Under the pieces are notes generated by a model, which worked only from the letters and a program-made list of their open reading frames with translations, searched no databases and had not been told where the DNA came from. Shown piece by piece: positions 40,743 to 49,548 of a DNA stretch of 64,000 nt. The stretch lies in NCBI RefSeq assembly GCF_029893585.1, contig NZ_JARXYX010000023.1, forward strand, positions 84,485 through 148,484, in the 5' to 3' direction. Numbering within the stretch: position 1 is the first letter of the stretch; each line of letters begins with the position of its first letter. This stretch comes from Streptomyces sp. LBL. Lineage in GTDB: Bacteria; Actinomycetota; Actinomycetes; Streptomycetales; Streptomycetaceae. The position numbers and the translations under genes were made by a program.

Positions 40743-43700
40743 GTGCGAACCACACGAAAAAGATCCCAGGCAAGACGTTTACAGAAGGGCTTCGTGGCCG
40801 TCGCACTCGCGACCGCCTCGGCGCTGCTCGGCGGACTCGTCTCCGCCGCCCCCGCGAGCGCTGACGAACCGGGAGACAACCCGTCCGATCCGTACTTGCG
40901 CACCCTGCGCATCAGCCTGGGCGCGCAGGCACGCAAGGACCGCTGCCAAGGGGGGCGGGCCGTACACTACGGCGGCCCCGAGCTGAAGTCGGCCGCGGCC
41001 GCGAAGCTCACCGGAACGGACGCCGACCTGCGCGAGTTCGTAAGTCCGGACCGCCTCGGCTTCGAGTGGGGCCAGGCCGCCCAGCGCGACGACGACGCGG
41101 GCATCGCCGACCTGAAGGTCTTCCGGGACCGCCAGGACAAACTGAACACCGCCAACAAGCCCTATGCCGCGGTGAATTCCTCCGGCGGCCGGGACTACTG
41201 GGCGCCCGAGTTCGGCAAGGACATCGTCGCCTTCACCCTCGGCACCCAGCAGGATCTGTACAACAAGGCGACAGAGAACCCGACGCCGAGGCCGGGCCAG
41301 GCCTCGCTGGACCAGGCCCGGAAGGTGCTCGACGCGTTCGACACCGGCGACGACGGGTGGGCCGCCGCGTACAAGAACGTCGCCGGGCGGGAACTGCTCG
41401 ACACAACCAACCTGGGCTACTCGTCGGCGAACGACGTCGCGACGTTCCTGCGGTTCGGCGGTTTCCCGACCAAGGCCCCCGAGCCGGAGTCGCTGGAGTT
41501 CCGCACGGAGGTCGAGGCGCTGAAGACGGCCTGGGCGGCCTGTGACAGCGCCAACCCGATCGACCACTACCGGGTGCTGACCGGCCCGGTCCTTCAGGCC
41601 TACTCGGAGTGGGAGGCGGAGTACGCCGGCCAGGCCGAGCAGCGCATGGCGATCGTCACCGCCGAGGCCGCCGCGGCGAAGGAGACGCGGGTCGCCACGA
41701 ACACGATGATCGAGGCGGTCCGGCAGGCCTGGCAGGCGGACCAGATCCTGTACTGGCAGAAGTACTGGGCTGCCCACAAGGACGCCATCGACTACCCGAC
41801 GAAGGCCGAGTTCACCAAGGCGACGGCGGGTCTGAACGCGGCGAAGGCGGCAGCCGCCGCGCAGGTGACCCTGGCGGACGCGGCGGCCACCCGGGCCAAG
41901 ACGGCCGCGGACACGGCGGGCACCCAGCAGACGAAGGCGTGGACGATCGCCGACGCCGCGCGGCTGCCGCGTGGTCGTGGCCTGCTGTACGCGCAGCAGT
42001 CGGTGCAGGTTGCCAAGGCATCGGCCGCGGCCACCCTGGCGGCGGCGAAGGCCACGCTGACGGCGTCGAACGCGGCGAAGGCCACCGTGGCGGACTCCCA
42101 GACGCTGCTGGCGCTGGCGAAGACCCAGACGCACGCGCTGAACACGGAGTTCCGCAAGACGGCGGCGCTGGAGGCGAAGGCGCAGGCCAAGGCCGCGGCT
42201 GAGTCCGCCGCCAAGCTGGCCGCGGAGGCCGCGGCCAACGCCACCACCGCGAAGAACGCCCGCGCGACCGCCGAGAAGGCGGAGCAGACCGCCAAGACCC
42301 AGGCGGCCGAGGCGAAGCGGCAGCGCGGGATCGCGGAGGCCGAGAAGGCCACCGCCGAGCGGGAGCGGGACACCGCGGCGAGCGAGCGGGCGAAAGCCGG
42401 CGCGGCCGAGGAACGGGCGCGGGGCGAGCAGGACAACGCCCGCCAGGCCCGTACGGACGCGGAGACGGCAGGCTCGACGGCGGCGGAGAAGCTGGCGGTG
42501 GCCGAGGACGCCGAGGCGCGCGCGTTCACGTCACGCGACCAGGCGGTGAAGGCCGAGCAGGAGAAGAACGCCACCGCGTCCCGGGCGGCCGCCCTGGAGT
42601 CCGCCGCCGCGGCGGCCGAGGGCACCGAGGCCGCGGCCGAGACCCGGCAGGCGGCTACGGAGGCACGCTCCGCCGCCAACGAGGCGGCGGGCGCGGCGAC
42701 CCGGGCCCGCAGCGCGGCCAATGAGGCGACCACGGCAGCGGTGAACGCCCGCGCGGCGGCGACCCGTGCGGACGGCGCGGCCAAACGGTCCCGGTCCGCC
42801 GCCGAGGCGGCGCAGTCGGCGTACACGAAGACGCACGCGGCCGCGGCCACCGCGCACGCCGCGGCGGCCGAGGCGATCGACGCCGCGGCGTCGGCGAAGG
42901 AGAACGCCAAGAAGGCGGACGCCGAGGCCAAGAAGGCCCAGGCCGCGGCGATCACCGCACGCAAGGAGGCCACCGCGGCGGTGGCCGAGGCCGCGAAGAC
43001 GGCCGAGTGGTCGGCGAAGACCGCCGGTTACGCCGCCGCCACGGCGCAGTACGCGCAGGCCGCACGGGACGCCGCGACCGCGGTGACCAAGGCCGCCGAC
43101 GAGGCGATCACCATCGGCTCCCCGTACATCGAGAGCGACTCCTCGGCGGCGTACGCGGTCCTGATCGGGCAGACCTCCAAGACCCTCGCCGAGCAGCAGG
43201 CCAACGCGGCCAAGGCCAAGTCGGACGAGGCGAAGAAGGCGGCGGCGCAGGCCAAGGCACTCGCCGACAAGGCCGCCGGCGACGCGAAGATCGCCCTCCA
43301 GGCGGCGGCCGACGCCGCGGACTACGCGGTGCAGGCGGTCAACTCCGCTGCGGCGGCGAACGCTTCGGCCGCCGCTGCGGCGACCGACGCGGCAGCCGCT
43401 AAAAAGGCCGACGCGAACGCCCAGAAGTACGACGAACAGGCGGGCACCGACGCCTTCTACGCCAACTTCGCCGCGAACGACGCCGAATCGGCGGCCGCCC
43501 AGGCCGACAACTCCGCCACGGAGGCGGAGAAGGACGCCGCCGGCGCCCGCGCCGCGGCTTCCGCGGCCGAGTCCGACGCTTCCGCGGCGGACCGAGCCGC
43601 CACCGACGCCGAGTCGAACGCGGTCGACGCCGAGAAGGCGGCGTCCAACGCGGAGAACTCGGCGAAGGAGGCGGACGCGGCCGCCACCCGCGCCGAGGCG

Positions 43701-44636
43701 GAGGAGCGGGAGCGGCTTCAAGCCGAGCAGGCCGCGCGAGCCGAGGCCGGCACCGTCGATGTGGGCGGCGACCTCACAGCGGACGAGGAAGCGATCCTCC
43801 TTGCCCAGTGCGGCCAGGACTGCGTTGACGAGTTCCGCAGGGCCAAGGCACTGGCGTCCAAGGACGTGATCGACTGGGTCAAGGAAAACGGCGCCGACAT
43901 CCTGCTTGAGGTGCTGGGCGTGAACAACGTCCGGCGCTGCCTCGGTTCCTTCGACATCGAGAGTTGCCTGTGGTCGCTGGTCGACGCGGCGTCGTTGCTC
44001 GTCGTCGTCGGCAAGCTGCCCGCGGTGTCCAAGGCCATCTACCGGGTGATGTCGGGTATCGGCAAGTTCTTCGAACAGTCGCGCACCGCGACGAAGACGC
44101 TGCAGTGGCTCCGTAAGGTCATCGAGAAGTACAAGGCGGCGGAATGCGTCATCGATGAGGTCACGCCATCGAGCAGCAAGGCCGTCCAGGGCTCGGTGAG
44201 CAGTGCCGTCCATCGCGCTGCGAACGGTGCCGCGACCGTCCGGCCGGCGGGCCTTCCCGCGGCTCTGCTGGCCGCGGGCAGCAAGAAGTTCTGCGGCATC
44301 AAGTGGGTCTCGATGGTGGACCAGGACTGGGGTACGAAGGGAGCCCACATCAACCTGAAGAACGGCAGGGAAGTGCGCGTCTACCCGGACCACAAGGGCG
44401 GGATCGGTGGCGAGGGCATCAAAGTGAAGGCGGGCCTCGCCACGCAGGAGGAGATCGATGCCACCCTCGATGCCATCAAGTCGGATCCTGCTCTGCGTGC
44501 CGACTTCATCGCCAAGGCGACCGAAGCGATGAACATCATGAACACCCCCCTGTCGAAGGGCGGTAACTGGGGTATGGCCGTCAACAAGGCCGCGGAGATG
44601 GCCTGGCTCATCAAGAATTTGAAGGCGATAGGGTGA
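40743..44636 (+). CDS. Large secreted coiled-coil protein with C-terminal toxin-like domain
   Basis: 1297 residues from GTG 40743. A Sec signal (basic RRLQKG, hydrophobic core, ASA-DE cleavage near 40) leads a ~300-residue helical domain with conserved Trp (DYWAPEFGKDIVAFTLGTQQDLYN; WQADQILYWQKYWAAHKDAIDYPTKAEF). Residues ~340-1000 are an extreme Ala-rich coiled coil. A Cys-containing region follows (LAQCGQDCVDEFRRAKAL; a hydrophobic patch WSLVDAASLLVVVGKLPA). The last ~115 residues (KKFCGIKWVSMVDQDWGTKGAHINLKNG to the end) form a distinct globular domain. This order, with a tiny downstream gene, is typical of polymorphic toxins. The toxin fold is not identified. Confidence 0.75.
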   Translation: MRTTRKRSQARRLQKGFVAVALATASALLGGLVSAAPASADEPGDNPSDPYLRTLRISLGAQARKDRCQGGRAVHYGGPELKSAAAAKLTGTDADLREFVSPDRLGFEWGQAAQRDDDAGIADLKVFRDRQDKLNTANKPYAAVNSSGGRDYWAPEFGKDIVAFTLGTQQDLYNKATENPTPRPGQASLDQARKVLDAFDTGDDGWAAAYKNVAGRELLDTTNLGYSSANDVATFLRFGGFPTKAPEPESLEFRTEVEALKTAWAACDSANPIDHYRVLTGPVLQAYSEWEAEYAGQAEQRMAIVTAEAAAAKETRVATNTMIEAVRQAWQADQILYWQKYWAAHKDAIDYPTKAEFTKATAGLNAAKAAAAAQVTLADAAATRAKTAADTAGTQQTKAWTIADAARLPRGRGLLYAQQSVQVAKASAAATLAAAKATLTASNAAKATVADSQTLLALAKTQTHALNTEFRKTAALEAKAQAKAAAESAAKLAAEAAANATTAKNARATAEKAEQTAKTQAAEAKRQRGIAEAEKATAERERDTAASERAKAGAAEERARGEQDNARQARTDAETAGSTAAEKLAVAEDAEARAFTSRDQAVKAEQEKNATASRAAALESAAAAAEGTEAAAETRQAATEARSAANEAAGAATRARSAANEATTAAVNARAAATRADGAAKRSRSAAEAAQSAYTKTHAAAATAHAAAAEAIDAAASAKENAKKADAEAKKAQAAAITARKEATAAVAEAAKTAEWSAKTAGYAAATAQYAQAARDAATAVTKAADEAITIGSPYIESDSSAAYAVLIGQTSKTLAEQQANAAKAKSDEAKKAAAQAKALADKAAGDAKIALQAAADAADYAVQAVNSAAAANASAAAAATDAAAAKKADANAQKYDEQAGTDAFYANFAANDAESAAAQADNSATEAEKDAAGARAAASAAESDASAADRAATDAESNAVDAEKAASNAENSAKEADAAATRAEAEERERLQAEQAARAEAGTVDVGGDLTADEEAILLAQCGQDCVDEFRRAKALASKDVIDWVKENGADILLEVLGVNNVRRCLGSFDIESCLWSLVDAASLLVVVGKLPAVSKAIYRVMSGIGKFFEQSRTATKTLQWLRKVIEKYKAAECVIDEVTPSSSKAVQGSVSSAVHRAANGAATVRPAGLPAALLAAGSKKFCGIKWVSMVDQDWGTKGAHINLKNGREVRVYPDHKGGIGGEGIKVKAGLATQEEIDATLDAIKSDPALRADFIAKATEAMNIMNTPLSKGGNWGMAVNKAAEMAWLIKNLKAIG

Positions 44637-44640
44637 GGAA

Positions 44641-45132
44641 ATGAGTGCTGCGGACGAGCTTTCCCGAGCCTTGGTGACGGGCACGTTCCTCGGCGTTGGC
44701 GCCGGATCTCCGCTGGCTGACGTGGAGAAACGGCTCGGAGTTGGCGTGCGTCAATTCCACGGGCGGAAGCCGAATCGATTCCTTCGGGTCGATTTCGGAT
44801 TGGTGGAGGTCACCTTCGACGGTGAAGCCGACTGGGTGTGCCGGTGGCTGGCCATTCATATGCACCGGCTCGACGAAGTTCCCGGGATGGCTGTGGAAGT
44901 TCTCGAGAGATACGATCTCGACTTCTCCGGCGCAGTCACCTGGGGGCAGTTGTCGCCCGAGGCCCGGCAGGCTGCTGAACCTGTAGTCCCGTCGACCGTT
45001 GAGGGGCTGCGCCCACCGGTGGCGCCGCCGCGCTACAGCATTCCCACGGTGAAGGCGACTGTTCATCTTTCCCAACTCGTGGAAGGCGACGAGCTCAGCA
45101 GGGCGATCGAGAAGATAACGATCGGCGTCTGA
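44641..45132 (+). CDS. Candidate immunity protein for the upstream toxin
   Basis: 163 residues, cytosolic, no signal: MSAADELSRALVTGTFLGVGAGSPLADVEKRLGVGVRQFHGRKPNRFLRVDFGLVEVTFDGEADWVCRWLAIHMHRL. The ATG lies 4 bp after the toxin stop with GAGGAA between, so the two are coupled; a strong terminator follows. Size and position are those of immunity proteins; sequence alone gives no family I can name. If the toxin call is wrong this remains an unknown small protein. Confidence 0.65.
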   Translation: MSAADELSRALVTGTFLGVGAGSPLADVEKRLGVGVRQFHGRKPNRFLRVDFGLVEVTFDGEADWVCRWLAIHMHRLDEVPGMAVEVLERYDLDFSGAVTWGQLSPEARQAAEPVVPSTVEGLRPPVAPPRYSIPTVKATVHLSQLVEGDELSRAIEKITIGV

Positions 45133-45146
45133 GCAGCGCAGCCACG

Positions 45147-45180
45147 GGAAAGGGCCACTCCTCCGGGAGTGGCCCTTTCC
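45147..45180 (+). terminator. Perfect hairpin terminator after the toxin/immunity pair
   Basis: GGAAAGGGCCACTCC and its exact complement form a 15-bp stem with loop TCCG, 14 bp after the immunity gene. Confidence 0.9.
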
Positions 45181-45308
45181 GGTCGGCCGGCAGTGAGCCG
45201 CACGCGCTCCGCAGCCAAACTGCTCCAACTGCGCCTTGATCACCCACTCCGAGATCCCGCAGTCCTTCGGCGTCAGCATGTTTACGCCGTAGAACGCGGC
45301 GAGAGCCA

Positions 45309-45530
45309 GAGGCCAACGCTTTCGTCTCCGCTTTCCTCATGCCCCGGGCAGGCGTCGTCGCCCAGCGCCTGAACGACGCCTCGGTGGAGCGGATCCTCAG
45401 TGCCAAGCGTCGGTGGGGCGTCTCCGCCATGGCCCTGGCCTACCGGCTCCGCGCCCTTGGTTTGCTGTCCGAATGGCGCCACACCCAGACCGTCAAGAAA
45501 CTCGCCAGTTGGGATACCGCACCGGCGAGC
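45309..45530 (+). pseudogene. ImmA/IrrE-type metallopeptidase remnant
   Basis: The frame reads EANAFVSAFLMPRAGVVAQRLNDASVERILSAKRRWGVSAMALAYRLRALGLLSEWRHTQTVKKLASW. It matches the C-terminal half of ImmA/IrrE peptidases (E-A-N-x-F-A-x-x-F-L-M-P, then K-x-R-W-x-V-S-x-x-A-L). The HExxH part is absent and there is no start, so only a fragment is left. These enzymes usually pair with XRE repressors on mobile elements. Confidence 0.6.
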
Positions 45531-45593
45531 CAGGTTCGAGAAGGGAATCCATTCCGACGACCGCCTGTGAGCCCGGACAGGACGGCCCGAGCG

Positions 45594-46331
45594 CTACCAG
45601 TGGGTCAGGTCGAATACTTCCGAGCAATAGGGGTCCACGGCGTCCGAGGGGTTGTACTGCAACTGGTCGCCGGCGATGAGTGAGGGCAGGGCAGCGGCCA
45701 GGCCCGTGATGCCCACGGTCACGGCTCCTTCTTCGTCGCGAAGTGACACGTCGAGGCCGACCGTGTCGGACAGCCCCTCGCCGGTCACGTAGAGACGCGC
45801 GCTGTGCTGGTCGAGGAGGAGGAAGCCGAGCAGGTACAGCTTCCCGGCGCGCTCGTGACCCCCGGACGGGGTGATTCCTGCGGCTGCCGCGTGGAGAGCG
45901 TCCGTGAGGTCGAACTCCGGACCGTCCTGCAAGAGCCGCTCCACGTTCTCCGCGGCCACGACGGGGATGCCGTGCCCCTCACGGTCGTGGCCCGCTGCGT
46001 TCCGTGGATCGTCGGACGCCTGCCGTACGGCCTGCCGCAGAGCCGCTGCCAGTGCGGAGGCGGGGATGTTGTCGCCGTGGTGGTCCACCAGAGGCAGGTC
46101 GTAGGCCACCGAGGTCCCGATGTCGTGGCCGTCCCAGACGGCCACTCTCCCTACGCCTCGTTTCGTCGGGATGGGAAGCACGCCCCGGACGACAGGGCCA
46201 TCACCCAGGGGTGCCGCCGTGAACCGGAGCATGCCCCGGACGAGAGCGGTTTGCAGCCGGGCCAGCCCTTCGTTATCCCACCGCTGCATCGGCGAGGGCT
46301 CCTGACTGCCGCCGGTGAGTGGAGTCGTCAT
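45594..46331 (-). CDS. Unknown protein coupled to a truncated upstream gene
   Basis: 245 residues, MTTPLTGGSQEPSPMQRWDNEGLARLQTALVRGMLRFTAAPLGDGPVVRGVLP, then mixed alpha/beta (LPLVDHHGDNIPASALAAALRQAVRQ; AGKLYLLGFLLLDQHSARLYVTGEGL). No signal or recognised motif. ATG 46331 overlaps the stop of a truncated upstream frame (ATGA). In the setting of the neighbouring toxin pair it may be an orphan immunity or effector-associated gene; this is inference from position only. Confidence 0.6.
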   Translation of the reverse strand: MTTPLTGGSQEPSPMQRWDNEGLARLQTALVRGMLRFTAAPLGDGPVVRGVLPIPTKRGVGRVAVWDGHDIGTSVAYDLPLVDHHGDNIPASALAAALRQAVRQASDDPRNAAGHDREGHGIPVVAAENVERLLQDGPEFDLTDALHAAAAGITPSGGHERAGKLYLLGFLLLDQHSARLYVTGEGLSDTVGLDVSLRDEEGAVTVGITGLAAALPSLIAGDQLQYNPSDAVDPYCSEVFDLTHW

Positions 46332-46476
46332 GTCTTGTTCACCGCATCGGGGCACTTGTTGCGAGCAACCCGCTCACAGTACGCCGTGATGGTGCCGATC
46401 TTGTGGCTGTGGTCGGCGAGCTCGTAGTCGCCGTCCGCGGTCCTGTAGCTGTACTGGGCGATCAGGGTCCCCGGGA
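46328..46476 (-). pseudogene. 3' fragment of a gene upstream of the 245-aa protein
   Basis: The frame ending at 46328 reads IPGTLIAQYSYRTADGDYELADHSHKIGTITAYCERVARNKCPDAVNKT and then loses meaning upstream of about 46476. The conserved-looking tail plus ATGA coupling indicates the 3' end of a real gene whose 5' part was deleted. Identity unknown. Confidence 0.45.
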
Positions 46477-46482
46477 TGGCGT

Positions 46483-46581
46483 GAGGCCGAGTACGAGTTG
46501 GTGGTCGACCGGGAGTCCCTGTTCGACTGGCCCAAGCCCTGGCCCCCGGACTACCCGGTGGACTGGGGCAACGTGGGCTGA
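46483..46581 (+). pseudogene. 3' fragment of a plus-strand gene
   Basis: AEYELVVDRESLFDWPKPWPPDYPVDWGNVG then stop. Strong amino-acid composition (DWPKPWPPDYPVDWG) but no start. It abuts the minus-strand fragment near 46480, marking a deletion junction. Confidence 0.4.
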
Positions 46582-46591
46582 GCCCGGGAAG

Positions 46592-46633
46592 CGCTGAGGG
46601 CGCCCCCACCAGTCGCAGGGGGCGCCCTCAGCG
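46592..46633. terminator. Perfect 16-bp hairpin, bidirectional terminator after pyk
   Basis: CGCTGAGGGCGCCCCC and its exact complement around a 10-nt loop, 26 bp beyond the pyruvate kinase stop. It can serve both strands. Confidence 0.9.
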
Positions 46634-46658
46634 TCATACAAGAACCTTTACGGGGCGA

Positions 46659-48083
46659 TCAGTTGGCGCCGCCCAGGTGGTGCACCCGCAGCATGTTGGT
46701 CGTGCCGGCGACGCCGGGGGGTGAGCCGGCGGTGATGATGCAGATGTCGCCGGGGTTGAAGCGGTTGAGCTTGGCGATCTCCTGGTCGACCAGGTCGACC
46801 ATCTCGTCGGTGCTGTTCACGAACGGCACGACGTGGGACTCGACGCCCCAGCTGAGTGCCAGCTGGTTGCGGGTGGCCTCGTCGGTGGTGAACGCGATGA
46901 TCGGCTGGACCGCGCGGTAGCGCGAGAGGCGGCGGGCGGTGTCGCCGGACTGGGTGAAGGCCACCAGGCCGCGGCCGCCGAGGAAGTCGGCGATCTCGCA
47001 GGCGGCGCGGGCGACGGAACCGCCCTGGGTGCGGGGCTTCTTGCCCGGGACGAGCGGCTGCAGGCCCTTGGACATCAGCTCCTGCTCGGCCGCGGTGACG
47101 ATCTTCGACATCGTCTTCACGGTCTCGATCGGGTAGGCGCCCACCGAGGACTCCGCCGACAGCATGACCGCGTCCGCGCCGTCCAGGATCGCGTTGGCCA
47201 CGTCGGAGGCCTCGGCGCGGGTCGGACGGGAGTTGGTGATCATCGACTCCATCATCTGGGTCGCCACGATCACCGGCTTGGCGTTGCGCCGGCACAGCTC
47301 GATCAGGCGCTTCTGCACCATGGGGACCTTCTCGAGCGGGTACTCGACGGCCAGGTCGCCACGGGCGACCATCACACCGTCGAACGCCATCACGACGTCC
47401 TCCATGTTCTCCACCGCCTGCGGCTTCTCCACCTTGGCGATGACGGGGGCCCGGCGGCCCTCCTCGTCCATGATCTTGTGGACGTCGGCCACGTCCGTGG
47501 CGTCCCGGACGAAGGACAGGGCGACCAGGTCGCAGCCCATGCGCAGCGCGAAGCGCAGGTCTTCTATGTCCTTCTCGGACAGCGCCGGCACGTTCACGGC
47601 CGCGCCGGGCAGGTTGATGCCCTTGTGGTCGGAGACGACGCCGCCCTCGATGACGATCGTCTTCACCCTCGGGCCCTCGACCTCGGTGACCTTCAGCTCG
47701 ACGTTGCCGTCGTTGATGAGGATCTGGTCGCCCTTGGCCACGTCACCGGGCAGGCCCTTGTAGGTCGTCCCGCAGATCTGCTTGTCGCCGGCGACGTCCT
47801 CGGTGGTGATGACGAACTCGTCACCCCGCTCCAGCTCGACCGGACCCTCGGCGAAGGTCTCCAGCCGGATCTTCGGGCCCTGCAGGTCGGCGAGGACACC
47901 GATGGCCCGGCCGGTCTCCTTGGCGGCGGCACGGACGCGGTCGTACCGCCCCTGGTGCTCGGCGTGCGAGCCGTGGCTGAAGTTGAAGCGGGCCACATTC
48001 ATGCCGGCTTCGATCAGCGACACGAGTTGTTCATGGGAGTCGACCGCGGGGCCGAGAGTACAGACGATTTTCGAACGACGCAT
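46659..48083 (-). CDS. pyk: Pyruvate kinase
   Basis: Converts phosphoenolpyruvate and ADP to pyruvate and ATP, last step of glycolysis. 474 residues: MRRSKIVCTLGPA, substrate motif MNVARFNFSHG, catalytic Lys in VIAKVEKPQAVENM, MVARGDLAVEYPLEKVP, SAESSVGAYP and a C-terminal allosteric domain. Equivalent to the second pyruvate kinase of S. coelicolor (SCO5423 as I recall). It lies downstream of pta-ackA on the same strand but separated by a 205-bp repeat-rich gap with its own promoter signals. Confidence 0.96.
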   Translation of the reverse strand: MRRSKIVCTLGPAVDSHEQLVSLIEAGMNVARFNFSHGSHAEHQGRYDRVRAAAKETGRAIGVLADLQGPKIRLETFAEGPVELERGDEFVITTEDVAGDKQICGTTYKGLPGDVAKGDQILINDGNVELKVTEVEGPRVKTIVIEGGVVSDHKGINLPGAAVNVPALSEKDIEDLRFALRMGCDLVALSFVRDATDVADVHKIMDEEGRRAPVIAKVEKPQAVENMEDVVMAFDGVMVARGDLAVEYPLEKVPMVQKRLIELCRRNAKPVIVATQMMESMITNSRPTRAEASDVANAILDGADAVMLSAESSVGAYPIETVKTMSKIVTAAEQELMSKGLQPLVPGKKPRTQGGSVARAACEIADFLGGRGLVAFTQSGDTARRLSRYRAVQPIIAFTTDEATRNQLALSWGVESHVVPFVNSTDEMVDLVDQEIAKLNRFNPGDICIITAGSPPGVAGTTNMLRVHHLGGAN

Positions 48084-48111
48084 GGAGCGATCCTATCGGT
48101 TTGTTTCGCCA

Positions 48112-48123
48112 CGGAATATTCCG
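48112..48123. promoter_or_regulatory. Perfect palindrome CGGAATATTCCG before pyk
   Basis: A 12-bp perfect palindrome centred 34 bp upstream of the pyk ATG. On the minus strand TAGGAT lies between it and the start and could be the -10, so the palindrome is placed as an operator or -35-proximal site. Confidence 0.5.
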
Positions 48124-48215
48124 CCTGGTGGAAGTGCAAGTGGAAGTGGAAGTGCAGGTGGAAGAGCAGCGGGAGGGCAGGGGAAGAACACGCGGAAGAG
48201 CAGTCGGAAGAACAA
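48124..48215. repeat. Purine-rich GTGGAAGTGCA repeats
   Basis: GTGGAAGTGCAAGTGGAAGT and related (G)GAAGAGCAG units repeat about ten times in 90 bp between ackA and pyk. Period is irregular, 6 to 12 bp. Confidence 0.75.
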
Positions 48216-48288
48216 ATGGGCGGCACTGCGCTCAGGCGTGTTACCGCCGTGTATTGCTCAGCCGGCCACGCGGCGGAGCCGCATATTG

Positions 48289-49548
48289 TTACTGCCCGAC
48301 CAGTGCGTAGGTCTGTGTGGCGATCTCCAGTTCTTCGTCGGTCGGCACCACGGCGACGGCCACCCGTGCGCCCGCGGGCGAGATCAGTCGCGGCTCGTCC
48401 CCGCGTACGGCGTTGAGCGCGCCGTCCACCGCCAGGCCCAGCCCCTCCAGGCCCGCCACCGCGGCTTCCCGCACCGGGATCGCGTTCTCCCCGACGCCCG
48501 CCGTGAATGCGACCGCGTCCACCCGGCCGAGCACGGCGTAATAGGCGCCTATGTACTTCTTCAACCGGTGAATGTAGATGTCGAAGGCGAGCTGGGCTTG
48601 TTGGTCACCCGCATCGACCCGGCGGCGGATCTCCCGCATGTCGTTGTCCCCGCACAGACCGATCAATCCGCTCTTCTTGTTGAGAAGAGTGTCGATCTCG
48701 TCCGTGGACATTTTGCCAACGCGCATCAAATGGAAGATGACGGCCGGGTCCATGTCTCCGGAGCGCGTACCCATCACGAGCCCCTCCAAGGGTGTCAGCC
48801 CCATGGAGGTGTCCACGCACTTCCCGCCCCGTACGGCGGAGGCGGACGCCCCGTTGCCGAGGTGCAGCACGATCACGTTGACGTCCTCGGGCGCCTTGCC
48901 CAGCAGCTCGGCCGTCGCGCGGGACACGTACGCGTGCGAGGTCCCGTGGAAGCCGTACCGCCGGATCCGGTGCTCGTCGGCGGTCTTCACGTCGATCGCG
49001 TAGCGGGCGGCCGACTCCGGCATCGTGGTGTGGAAGGCGGTGTCGAAGACGGCGACCTGGGGCAGGTCCGGGCGCAGCGCCTGGGCGGTGCGGATGCCGG
49101 TGAGGTTGGCCGGGTTGTGCAGCGGGGCGACCGGGATCAGCCGCTCGATCTCGGCGAGCACGGTGTCGTCGACGACCGTCGGCTCGGTGAACAACTTTCC
49201 GCCGTGCACCACCCGGTGGCCGATCGCGGCCAGCTCCGGCGAGTCCAGCCCGAGCCCGTCCTTGGCCAGCTCTTCCGCTACGGCCTTCAGAGCGGCCTCG
49301 TGATCGGCGATCGGGCCGGTCCGCTCACGGGACTCCCCGCCGAGCGCGAGAGGCGTGTGCTTGAGCCGGGAGGTCTCTTCACCGATGCGCTCCACGAGCC
49401 CCACGGCCAGCCGGCTGCTGTCGCGCATGTCGAGCAGCTGGTACTTCACCGACGAGGAACCGGAGTTGAGGACGAGGACGCGGGAGGGAAGGGGGGCCGA
49501 GCGCAGCCCGCCGGATGGGGTGGTGGTGGGCGACGGGTGGGAGCTCAC
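48289..49548 (-). CDS. ackA: Acetate kinase
   Basis: Acetyl phosphate + ADP to acetate + ATP (reversible). 419 residues. After a ~20-residue Ser/Pro extension comes RVLVLNSGSSSVKYQLLDM, then GHRVVHGG, FDTAFHTTMP, RYGFHGTSHAYVS, HLGNGASASAV, and GTRSGDMDP/FTAGVGENA. GTG 49548 overlaps the pta stop (GTGA), so the two are translationally coupled as the acetate-overflow pathway. Confidence 0.96.
   Translation of the reverse strand: MSSHPSPTTTPSGGLRSAPLPSRVLVLNSGSSSVKYQLLDMRDSSRLAVGLVERIGEETSRLKHTPLALGGESRERTGPIADHEAALKAVAEELAKDGLGLDSPELAAIGHRVVHGGKLFTEPTVVDDTVLAEIERLIPVAPLHNPANLTGIRTAQALRPDLPQVAVFDTAFHTTMPESAARYAIDVKTADEHRIRRYGFHGTSHAYVSRATAELLGKAPEDVNVIVLHLGNGASASAVRGGKCVDTSMGLTPLEGLVMGTRSGDMDPAVIFHLMRVGKMSTDEIDTLLNKKSGLIGLCGDNDMREIRRRVDAGDQQAQLAFDIYIHRLKKYIGAYYAVLGRVDAVAFTAGVGENAIPVREAAVAGLEGLGLAVDGALNAVRGDEPRLISPAGARVAVAVVPTDEELEIATQTYALVGQ

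Noticed and set aside
42531..44684. 717-codon minus-strand frame
   Set aside because: Antisense of the toxin gene; Arg/Gly/Leu-rich nonsense typical of high-GC shadows.
45184..45279. Minus-strand segment LTPKDCGISEWVIKAQLEQFGC
   Set aside because: Looks protein-like but has no start, is under 35 residues and does not match a family I can name.
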